Source: Paracoccus bogoriensis
GTDB taxonomy: Bacteria; Pseudomonadota; Alphaproteobacteria; Rhodobacterales; Rhodobacteraceae
Direction of reading: 5' to 3'
DNA length: 64,000 bases
Assembly (NCBI RefSeq): GCF_019431455.1
Contig: NZ_JAHYSR010000006.1
Coordinates: 1 to 64,000 of the forward strand
Below are positions 56,204 to 64,000 of the stretch, one piece after another. The position numbers and the translations under genes were made by a program. The notes beneath the pieces were generated by a model that was not told the DNA's origin, searched no databases, and worked only from the letters and a program-made list of their open reading frames with translations. How positions within the stretch are numbered: the stretch's first letter is position 1; the number at the start of each line of letters is the position of its first letter.

Positions 56204-57545
56204 ATTCGCCCGCCTCATCCACAATCACGGACACCATATCGCCCGGCTTCAGGCCGTCAAATCCTTCGTCGATGAAGAGGTTGCCGTCGATTTCGGGCGC
56301 GTCGGCCTTGGTGCGGCAGGTGGCGCCGTCCTGATCGACCTCGTCCACGATGACCTGCAGTCGCTGGCCGACCTTGGCTGCCAGTTTCGCCGCGCTGATC
56401 GCCTGGGCCTTTTCCATGAAGCGGTCGTAGCGGTCCTGCTTGACCTCGGCGGGGACATGGTCGGGCAGGTCATTGGCGCGCGCGCCCTTGACGTTCTCGT
56501 ACTGAAACGCGCCGACGCGATCCAGCTGCGCCTCGTCAAGCCAGTCCAGCAGGGCCTGGAACTCGGCCTCGGTTTCTCCGGGATAGCCGACGATAAAGGT
56601 CGAACGCAGCGTGATCTCGGGGCAGATCGCGCGCCAGGCAGCGATTTCGTCCAGCGTCCTTGCGGCGGCCGCAGGCCGGGCCATGCGCTTCAGCACGTCC
56701 GGGTGGGCGTGCTGGAAGGGAATGTCCAGATAGGGCAGGATCAACCCCTCGGCCATCAGCGGGATCAGGTCGCGCACATGCGGATAGGGATAGACATAAT
56801 GCAGCCGAACCCAGGCCCCGAGCGACCCCAGATCCCGCGCCAGATCGGTGATATGGGCGCGGTGCCCCCGGTCGGTCGCATGTTTCAGGTCCAGCCCATA
56901 GGCGCTTGTGTCCTGAGAGATTACCAGAAGCTCGCGCACCCCGGCCTCGACCAGCCTTTCGGCCTCGCGCAGGATCGCATGGGCGGGGCGGCTGACCAGA
57001 CGGCCACGCATGTCCGGGATGATGCAGAACTTGCACTTGTGATTGCAGCCCTCGGAGATCTTCAGATAGCTGTAATGGCGCGGCGTCAGGCGGACGCCCG
57101 AGGCCGGCAGAAGGTCGATGAACGGATCGGGCCGGGGCGGGACTGCGGCATGGACCGCGTCCAGAACCTGTTCGTATTGATGCGGGCCCGTGACCGCCAG
57201 CACCTTGGGATGTGCGCCGGTGATATAATCAGGCTCTGCGCCCAGGCAGCCGGTCACGATGACACGGCCATTCTCGCGCAGCGCCTCGCCGATGGCGTCC
57301 AGGCTTTCGGCCTTGGCGCTGTCGAGGAAGCCGCAGGTGTTCACGATCACCGCATCCGCGCCCTGGTAGTCGCTGCTGATCGCATAACCTTCGGCCCGCA
57401 GGCGGGTCAGGATACGCTCGCTATCGACCAGAGCCTTGGGGCAGCCAAGGCTGACCATGCCGATGGTCGGCTGACCGGCGCGGCGGTCATCCGGGATGCG
57501 GGCGTGGGCCAGGTCGGGGCGAAGATCGGGCGGGTTCTGCTGCAT
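56178..57545 (-). CDS. rimO: Ribosomal protein S12 methylthiotransferase RimO
   Basis: The 455-residue radical-SAM enzyme methylthiolates an aspartate of ribosomal protein S12. It has the N-terminal UPF0004 domain ([19 protein letters not shown]), the radical SAM cluster CxxxCxxC in [20 protein letters not shown], and a C-terminal TRAM domain ending [20 protein letters not shown] separates RimO from MiaB. I start at ATG 57545; the frame is open sixteen codons further up. Confidence 0.95.
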   Translation of the reverse strand: MQQNPPDLRPDLAHARIPDDRRAGQPTIGMVSLGCPKALVDSERILTRLRAEGYAISSDYQGADAVIVNTCGFLDSAKAESLDAIGEALRENGRVIVTGCLGAEPDYITGAHPKVLAVTGPHQYEQVLDAVHAAVPPRPDPFIDLLPASGVRLTPRHYSYLKISEGCNHKCKFCIIPDMRGRLVSRPAHAILREAERLVEAGVRELLVISQDTSAYGLDLKHATDRGHRAHITDLARDLGSLGAWVRLHYVYPYPHVRDLIPLMAEGLILPYLDIPFQHAHPDVLKRMARPAAAARTLDEIAAWRAICPEITLRSTFIVGYPGETEAEFQALLDWLDEAQLDRVGAFQYENVKGARANDLPDHVPAEVKQDRYDRFMEKAQAISAAKLAAKVGQRLQVIVDEVDQDGATCRTKADAPEIDGNLFIDEGFDGLKPGDMVSVIVDEAGEYDLWGRRD

Positions 57546-57599
57546 CCGCCGCAGATAAGCGATTCGCCCGCGCGGGAAAAGCCATATCGACACGCCGCG

Positions 57600-57671
57600 C
57601 TAGCGGCGGCGGCCCCGGCCTGCACGTTTGAACAACTTGTAGAACGCGAAAAGTTTCAGCAGGCGGGACAT
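57600..57671 (-). CDS. 23-residue basic peptide gene upstream of rimO
   Basis: ATG 57671 has GGGAG eight bases upstream. It opens a 23-codon frame, MSRLLKLFAFYKLFKRAGRG followed by three arginines and TAG. It is amphipathic, hydrophobic then strongly basic, and lies 54 bases upstream of rimO on the same strand. I recall similar tiny basic proteins in Rhodobacterales, but that is memory, not proof. It is too short for most annotation pipelines. Confidence 0.5.
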   Translation of the reverse strand: MSRLLKLFAFYKLFKRAGRGRRR

Positions 57672-57777
57672 GACATATCTCCCGATTATGGTGAGACAAC
57701 ACCGATGATCGCGAAAGGATCCCGTTGTCGCCGGAACGTGATTTCACCCTCGGTGCGTCCGTGACCATGATCGCGCC

Positions 57778-58260
57778 ATGAAACGCATCATCGCTGCCAT
57801 TTTGTCGCTTGGCATTCTGACCGGTCCTGCCCTGGCCCAGCCTTCGGGTATCATGCGCAACGGACCCTATATCGACGTGTGGAATCACCGGGGCGGCAAT
57901 GTCGTCCAGATGCTGCAAACACGTGAAGAGCTGGGTCGTAGCGGTCGCGAAGTCCGCATTCGCGGCTATTGCCGGTCGGCCTGCACCATGCTGATCACGC
58001 TGCCCAATGCCTGCCTTGGACCTCATGCGACGGTGGGCTTTCACGCGCCCCGCTTGCCCGGAACCCGTATCATTCCGCCCTATGTGGACCAGATCATGGG
58101 CAACACCTATCGCAACGGCATCCGCGACCGCTGGTTCGGAGGCTGGAACCGGTCGATCGACATGCAGGTCATCTCGGCCCGCGATTATGTGCGGTTGGAC
58201 CCTCAGACACGGCTTTGCGACAGCCTGGCCACACATGAACAGCGCAGGCGGCGGAACTAG
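57778..58260 (+). CDS. Exported ClpP-like fold protein of unknown function
   Basis: The 160-residue protein has a clear signal peptide ([21 protein letters not shown]). Its mature part includes [33 protein letters not shown], the G-x-C-x-SAC-T pattern of small periplasmic ClpP/crotonase-like proteins, in which the Ser would be the nucleophile. The two cysteine groups suggest disulfides. A classical catalytic His-Asp pair cannot be placed with confidence. It converges with the ABC permease gene, overlapping by four bases. Confidence 0.65.
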   Translation: MKRIIAAILSLGILTGPALAQPSGIMRNGPYIDVWNHRGGNVVQMLQTREELGRSGREVRIRGYCRSACTMLITLPNACLGPHATVGFHAPRLPGTRIIPPYVDQIMGNTYRNGIRDRWFGGWNRSIDMQVISARDYVRLDPQTRLCDSLATHEQRRRRN

Positions 58261-59023
58261 TCGCGCAGCCGCCAGCCGGTCGCGAAGATCCAGCGGATGA
58301 TCGCAAGGCAGATCAGCACCATCAGCCCGACCGCCGCCAGCGACACGCCCACCGGCACATCGGCCAGCCCGAAGAACGACCAGCGCACCCCGGAAATCAG
58401 GTAGAGCACCGGGTTCAGCTTGGCCACGCTCTCCCAGAAGGGGGGCAACATGCTGGCCGAGTAGAAGGCCCCGCCCAGAAAGACCAGCGGCATGATGACC
58501 ATCATCGGCACGATCTGAAGCTGCTCGAAGGACTTGGCCCAGAGCCCGATGATGAAGCCCAGAAGGCTGAAGCCAAGCGCGGACAGCGTCAGGAAGGCCA
58601 GCATCCAGAACGGGTGCAGGATGTGGACGCCGACAAAGGCAAAACTGGTCACCAGGATCACCAGCGCAATCAGCAGCGCCTTGGCGGCGGCGGCGCCGAC
58701 AAAGCCCATCGTGACCTCGACCCAGCCCACTGGCGAGACGAGGTATTCGTAGATCGTCCCGCTGAACTTCGGGAAATAGATGCCGAAGCTGGCATTGCTG
58801 ACCGATTGCTGCAGGACGGTCAGCATCATCAGGCCCGGCACGATGAAGGCGCCGTATTCGACCCCCTCGACCGACTGGATGCGCCCGCCGATGGCCGCGC
58901 CGAAGACGACGAAATACAGCACCGTGGACAGGACCGGCGAGGCCAGCGACTGCCAGATCGTGCGGAAGAAGCGCATCATCTCGTGGTGGAAGATCGCGCC
59001 CACCCCGCGCCAGTTGATGCCGC

Positions 59024-59027
<4 letters not shown>
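58257..59027 (-). CDS. ABC-2 type transporter permease
   Basis: The 256-residue membrane protein has six hydrophobic segments and the ABC-2 pattern: [46 protein letters not shown] and [22 protein letters not shown]. It resembles YadH-type permeases, which pair with a YadG-type ATPase. The start overlaps the ATPase stop by four bases. The exported substrate is unknown. Confidence 0.92.
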
Positions 59028-59953
<926 letters not shown>

Positions 59954-60017
59954 GCCGCGCCCTTTCTGAAACCCGAGGGCACATCTATGTCGTCCGATCC
60001 GGCTTTACCAGTCGCGC

Positions 60018-61286
60018 CTAGCCGCGTGCCGCGATCAGCGAGGCTTCCAGCACATCCAGCGCCTCTTCAAAGACCGGATCGGGAATGGTCAGCGGCGCCA
60101 GAAAGCGGATCACATTGCCATGGACGCCGCAGGTCAGCAGGATCAGGCCGCGGGCCAAGGCCTCTTCGCGGACGCGGGCGGCGAAATCGGGGGCGGGGCT
60201 GTCGGTGCCGGGCAGGTTGAATTCGACCGCATTCATGAAGCCGGGGCCGCGGATGTCGACGATGTCGGGCACGGCGTCGCGGATGCCCGCCAGACGCTGC
60301 TTCAGCCGGTTGCCAAGGCGCGTGGCGCGCTCGCACAGGCCCTCATCCTCGATCACGTCCAGCACGGCATGGGCCGCTGCCACCGCAAGCGGGTTGCCGG
60401 CGTAGGTGCCGCCCAGCCCGCCCGGATGGGGCGCGTCCATCACCTCGGCCCGGCCGGTCACGGCGCTGATCGGCAGGCCGCCGCCCAGACCCTTGGCCAT
60501 CGTGACCAGGTCTGCCTCGACATCGTGATGCTGCATTGCAAACAGTTTGCCGGTGCGGGCAAAGCCCGTCTGCACCTCGTCCGCGATCAGCAACATGCCA
60601 TGCGCGTCGCAAAGGCTGCGCAGTTCCGCCATGAAGCTGGCGGGCGCCTCGTAGAAGCCGCCCTCGCCCTGCACCGGCTCGACGATGATCGCGGCAACGC
60701 GTGCGGGTTCCAGATCGGCCTTGAACAGCTGGTGCAGCGCCTTCATCGAATCCTCGGCCGAAACGCCGTGGAGCGGGTTGGGAAAGGGCAGGTGCCAGAT
60801 ATCCGGCATCATCGGCCCGAAGCCCGCCTTGTAGGGCTGGACCTTGCCGGTCAGCGCCATCCCCATGAAGGTGCGCCCGTGAAAGCCGCCCGCGAAGCTG
60901 ATGACACCGGGGCGGCGGGTGTGGTAGCGGGCGATCTTGATCGCGTTCTCGACCGCCTCGGCGCCGGTCGTGGCAAAGACCGTCTTTTTCGGGAAATCCC
61001 CCGGCACCAGCGCGTTCAGCCGTTCCGCCAGCGAGACGTAATTCTCGTAAGGGACGACCTGATGACAGGTATGGGTGAAGCGGTCCAGCTGGGCGCGCAC
61101 GGCCTCGACGATGCGGGGATGGCGGTGGCCGGTATTCACGACGGCGATGCCTGCGGCAAAGTCGATATAACGCTTGCCATTCTTGTCCCAGATCTCGGCA
61201 TTTTCGGCGCGCTCGGCATAGATCTGGGTGGTCATGGCCACGCCGCGCGAGATGGCGGCATTCTTGCGATCGGTCAAGCTGGACAT
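60018..61286 (-). CDS. gabT: 4-aminobutyrate aminotransferase
   Basis: The 422-residue class III PLP aminotransferase converts GABA to succinate semialdehyde. It has TVFATTGAEAVENAIKIAR, GGFHGRTFMGMALTGKV, the PLP aspartate in LIADEVQTGFARTG and the Schiff-base lysine in LVTMAKGLGGGLPIS. I start at ATG 61286 (MSSLTDRKNAAI), because the longer frame above runs through the repeat tract. No gabD or GABA transporter is adjacent; IS debris lies upstream. Confidence 0.93.
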   Translation of the reverse strand: MSSLTDRKNAAISRGVAMTTQIYAERAENAEIWDKNGKRYIDFAAGIAVVNTGHRHPRIVEAVRAQLDRFTHTCHQVVPYENYVSLAERLNALVPGDFPKKTVFATTGAEAVENAIKIARYHTRRPGVISFAGGFHGRTFMGMALTGKVQPYKAGFGPMMPDIWHLPFPNPLHGVSAEDSMKALHQLFKADLEPARVAAIIVEPVQGEGGFYEAPASFMAELRSLCDAHGMLLIADEVQTGFARTGKLFAMQHHDVEADLVTMAKGLGGGLPISAVTGRAEVMDAPHPGGLGGTYAGNPLAVAAAHAVLDVIEDEGLCERATRLGNRLKQRLAGIRDAVPDIVDIRGPGFMNAVEFNLPGTDSPAPDFAARVREEALARGLILLTCGVHGNVIRFLAPLTIPDPVFEEALDVLEASLIAARG

Positions 61287-61689
61287 GTCATGCTCCGTGG
61301 TTTCGACCGAATGTCCAGCGGGCGCGGCTGTTTTGCAACTGTTCTTGCAGCTTGTCTTGCAGCTTGCAGGACGCGCGAAGCCGGCGCAGCCTGCCGCTGC
61401 GGTCCTTTCAAGGTTTGTCATGTTCCGCCTGTCCGTGCCGCAGCCGGTCGTCATCGCCGTCCTCCCCGCCGGGCCGCCGACCCCGAGACCCTTGTGCTGA
61501 TGGTGGCGACAGCTTTGCCGTCACCGCCATTGACGGCCGGCCCGCCCCAAGGGCGTCAGGCTGGATGTGGACAAGCCTCGCGATCTGGCCGGTCAGGCGT
61601 CGTGCAGCCGCCGGTGCGCCGACTTCGATTGGCCGTCTTGGCGCTGCTGATCGGCCCGCGGGGCCATGCGCATGGCCTGCCCCGAGGAT
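61287..61689. other. Region upstream of gabT without a recognisable gene
   Basis: Apart from the repeat tract at 61331-61370, these 403 bases contain only short, Arg- and Pro-rich frames on both strands, none with a recognised product. The gabT promoter must lie in the part nearest 61290. The far end merges into transposase debris. Confidence 0.4.
61331..61370. repeat. Phased TTGCAG direct repeats upstream of gabT
   Basis: TTGCA occurs at 61333, 61345, 61357 and 61364. The first three are spaced exactly 12 bases apart and the fourth 7 bases on. On the gabT strand this reads as repeated CTGCAAGA units, 45-85 bases upstream of the start codon. The phasing suggests a regulator binding array or slippage-born microrepeat. 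Confidence 0.55.
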
Positions 61690-62379
61690 GACCGTATGGG
61701 TGGAGAACCGCTGACTGTCAGCACTTCACGGGCGAGACGTTCTTCCAGCACCGCCCGCCCATCGACCCGTCCTGGATGGGCCGCTGGCGCGGGCGAACCG
61801 GCGAGGGTGAGGCAGCCCGCGCCACCGGCTCGAGCGGGCTGCCGAACGGGGAATGGATGCTGACGAAGACCATCGAGGCCGGGCTCGCCTCCGGCGCTGT
61901 CCAGAACAAGAGCCCCGAGCGGGTCGCCGTCGATGCGACGGTGATGGAAAAGAATATCGCTCACTCCACCGTTGCGCGGCTCTACAAGCGCGCCCGGGTC
62001 TCCTCCCCGGCCGCTTCATCGGCGAACCGGCTCGTCCGCCCGCGGCTGACCTGCGCCTGGCTCGCGAATGCTGCGTCCATCCGCCAGGCCCTGACCCGCA
62101 TGGAGGGCCTGCGCCCCTTACCTCGATCACGGCATCCTGGAGCTGGATAACAACGCGGCTGAACGCGGCATACCCGCCATCGCGCAGGGGCGGAAAAACT
62201 CCTTCTTCGTCGGCTCCGAGGCAGGCGCCAAGGCCGCCGCCTTCGTCTGCACCCTGATCGAAACGGCCAAGCGCAACGCCGTCGATCCCCACCCCTGGCT
62301 CGCCGACATCCTCGCCCGCATCCCGGACTGCAAGATCCACAGGATCAACGGCCTGCTGCCATGGCCATGGAACGGATAG
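61690..62379 (+). pseudogene. Chimeric transposase remnant: IS5/IS1182-like part joined to IS66 TnpC 3' end
   Basis: The first part reads HFTGETFFQHRPPIDPSWMG, then WMLTKTIEAGLASGAVQNKS and VAVDATVMEKNIAHSTVARLYKRAR, typical of IS5-superfamily transposases with the HRPPIDPS motif. After about 61990 it becomes an IS66 TnpC C-terminus: ALTRMEGLRP, then LDHGILELDNNAAERG, AQGRKNSFFVGSEAGAKAA and LARIPDCKIHRINGLLPWPW. One extra T near 62118 shifts the frame between RP and YLDHG, and further shifts occur before 61780. Neither transposase can be functional. Confidence 0.75.
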
Positions 62380-62394
62380 CGGTCTGACCGGATA

Positions 62395-62942
62395 ATGACT
62401 ATGGTCCAGCAGTTCGGGCAGCATGGGTGCATCGCCCGCGTCGCTGGTGGGAAGTTGGCAGCGCGGATTTCCAGTGTTTCGTCGTCGATCCCGATGTGAA
62501 CCTTGCGCCAGACACGCCGCTTCGAGCCGCCGTTCTTGCGCGCTCCATTCCCCGTCACCCTCAACCTCGATCCCGGCGCTGTCGATCAGCAGGTGCAGGA
62601 GGCCCTCCGGGCGGCGGGATTGGATGTTGACCCTCGCGGTCTTCCGGCGCCACGGTAGCGTGCTGCAGTCCGGCACATCGCAGTCCGGGCCGGCCCGCTG
62701 CAACGGGCTCTGCACGAAGCCGGTCGTCTGGCGCAGCGCCATGCCGAACAACCTCTTCATCGTCAGGCAGGTCCGAATGGCGGCGTCGCTGTCGTCGGGC
62801 TGCCGCCCGCGCCTGCCGGTCGGCGCGGCCTCCCATGTCATGGCGGGATCGAACCGGATCGTCAGCAAGTCCCGGCGCTTCAGCGCCTTGTTGCGGGCCG
62901 GCCAGGTCCGGGTCTTGCAGACGGGGGCGTGGGTCTGCTCAT
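62395..62942 (-). pseudogene. IS5-family transposase remnant, frameshifted and 3'-truncated
   Basis: On the minus strand three frames in turn carry an IS5-type transposase. The first has THAPVCKTRTWPARNKALKR, AMTWEAAPTGRRGRQ, LFGMALRQTTGFVQS and LLHLLIDSAGIEVEGDGEWS. The second has SKRRVWRKVHIGIDDETLEIRA. The third has GDAPMLPELLDH. The gene then stops where the IS66 piece ends, so the catalytic C-terminal half is gone. A palindrome GGATTCA-CGAGA-TGAATCC at 62962-62980 lies just upstream and may belong to the element's end. Confidence 0.75.
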
Positions 62943-63045
62943 GCAGCCTGGCTTTGGCGCTGGATTCACGAGATGAATCCTCACAGCCAATTCATGCAGC
63001 AGAGCCACACAAGACCGCAATCCGGGCCAGAGGTCCAGCAAGCAT

Positions 63046-63675
63046 TCAGGGATTCCAGCGCAGGAAGTTCGCGATCAGGCGCAGGCCGACAGCTTGGGAT
63101 TTTTCGGGGTGGAACTGGGTGCCGACGATATTGTCACGCCCCACGACCGCCGTGACCGGGCCGCCATAATCGACATGAGCCAGCAGATGCGCGGGGTTCG
63201 CCACCTGGAATTGCCAGGAATGGACGAAATAGGCGTGATCGCCGGTGGCGATACCGTCCAGCACCGGATGGGGGCGGTCGATGACCAGATCGTTCCAGCC
63301 CATATGCGGCACCTTGAGGCCGGGGGCGGCGATGGCGCGGATCTCGCCGCCGATCCAGTCGAGGCCGGGCGTCTGTCGGTATTCGTGCCCCGTTGTGGCC
63401 AGCATCTGCATCCCGACACAGATGCCCATGAAGGGCACGCCGCGCGTCAGCACCGCGTCGCGGATCGCCTCGGCCATGCCGTCCACCTCGCCCAGGGCGG
63501 CGCGGCAAGCGGGGAAGGCTCCGTCGCCGGGCAACACGATCCGGTCGGCGCGGGCGGCCACCTCGGGGTCCGAAGTCACCACGATCTCGGCGCCCGCATC
63601 GCGACCCATCAGCTGGAAGGCCTTTTCCGCCGAATGCAGGTTGCCGCTGTCGTAATCGACCAGCGCGACCCGCAT
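63046..63675 (-). CDS. hisH: Imidazole glycerol phosphate synthase, glutaminase subunit HisH
   Basis: The 209-residue class I glutamine amidotransferase supplies ammonia to HisF in histidine synthesis. It has ALVDYDSGNLHSAEKAF, IVLPGDGAFPACRAAL, the nucleophile Cys in VPFMGICVGMQML and the catalytic His-Glu in VGTQFHPEKSQAVG. ATG 63675 overlaps the hisB stop by one base; a GTG one codon earlier is also open. IS debris ends about 100 bases after its stop. Confidence 0.96.
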   Translation of the reverse strand: MRVALVDYDSGNLHSAEKAFQLMGRDAGAEIVVTSDPEVAARADRIVLPGDGAFPACRAALGEVDGMAEAIRDAVLTRGVPFMGICVGMQMLATTGHEYRQTPGLDWIGGEIRAIAAPGLKVPHMGWNDLVIDRPHPVLDGIATGDHAYFVHSWQFQVANPAHLLAHVDYGGPVTAVVGRDNIVGTQFHPEKSQAVGLRLIANFLRWNP

Positions 63676-64000
63676 CACAGCGCCCCCTTGGTCGAGGGCA
63701 GCGCGCCTGCCATGCGCGGATCGGGCTCGACCGCCTCGCGCAGCGCACGGGCCACGGCCTTGAAGGCGGCCTCGGCGATGTGGTGGCTGTTCACCCCGTG
63801 CAGGCGGTCCACATGCAGCGTGATGCCGCCATGCGTGGCAAGCGCCTGGAAGAATTCGCGCACCAGCTCGGTGTCGAAGCTGCCGATCCTTTCCGACGGG
63901 AAATCCACGTTCCAGACCAGATAGGGCCGCGCCGACAGGTCCAGCGCCGCCCGCACCAGCGAATCGTCCATGGCCAGCAGGAAACTGCCATAGCGGCGGA
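63675..64000 (-). CDS. hisB: Imidazoleglycerol-phosphate dehydratase HisB, C-terminal part
   Basis: The frame enters from the window edge and encodes the C-terminal half of HisB (about 108 residues). It includes [40 protein letters not shown] and the metal-binding [20 protein letters not shown]. It catalyses dehydration of imidazoleglycerol phosphate. The N-terminal half with the first HHxxE motif lies beyond position 64000. It is directly followed by hisH. Confidence 0.95.
   Translation of the reverse strand, partial: RRYGSFLLAMDDSLVRAALDLSARPYLVWNVDFPSERIGSFDTELVREFFQALATHGGITLHVDRLHGVNSHHIAEAAFKAVARALREAVEPDPRMAGALPSTKGAL

Overview
The window is high-GC, densely coded alphaproteobacterial chromosome. 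Gene content and style point to the Rhodobacteraceae, most likely Paracoccus or a close relative. The evidence is a CcrM (GANTC) adenine methyltransferase, a CtrA-era flagellar rod cluster, a pyrB next to a catalytically degenerate pyrC', plant-type GshA, an alphaproteobacterial UbiH-like hydroxylase, and GC-rich intergenic hairpins of a kind common in this family. There is no rRNA and no intact tRNA. The genus is an inference; the family is better supported.

Layout. 1-963 is a decayed junction: an open frame cut by the window edge, an IS3 orfA stub and a degenerate 3' half of an initiator-tRNA-like sequence. 964-6879 is a flagellar block, fliL-flgH-flgA-flgG-flgF-fliQ-fliE-flgC-flgB on the minus strand, divergent from fliI. 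7000-13105 carries a Crp/Fnr regulator, an L,D-transpeptidase, an orphan TRAP large permease, a hotdog thioesterase with an enoyl-CoA hydratase, and an Fsr-like MFS exporter. 13106-17150 has a two-domain sulfotransferase-like/GT90 protein, AllA, RNase HII and CcrM. 17638-27119 has a LacI regulator, an S49 protease, a Ca/Na antiporter, an SDR, UvrC, PgsA, MoaD/E and GshA. 27116-33182 has PlsY, PyrC', PyrB, a MATE exporter, a RAM-domain protein, an HisC-like aminotransferase and a frame-broken gene. 33217-46557 has ValS, an Lrp/ODC pair, a DUF2235 hydrolase, MetF/MetR, SuhB, an EamA exporter, Slt and DapA. 46558-59953 has HNH, esterase, AlkA, GntR, HAD, UbiH-like, IlvD, EttA, sulfotransferase, RimO, an exported ClpP-like protein and an ABC-2 exporter. 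60018-61286 is GabT. 61690-62942 is an IS graveyard. HisH and the 3' end of HisB close the window.

Most of the window is housekeeping. The most unusual signal is regulatory. The same 15-base hairpin or palindrome, TTGCA-(G/C)GACG-TGCAA, lies 44-66 nt upstream of three exporters from three unrelated families: MFS at 11900, MATE at 30094 and EamA/DMT at 42306. This suggests one shared control of small-molecule efflux that I do not recognise. Other points of interest are three GANTC sites and a hairpin in the ccrM leader, the sulfotransferase/GT90 fusion, several tiny genes with good ribosome binding sites, a gene broken by three mutually compensating frameshifts, and 12-bp phased repeats upstream of gabT.
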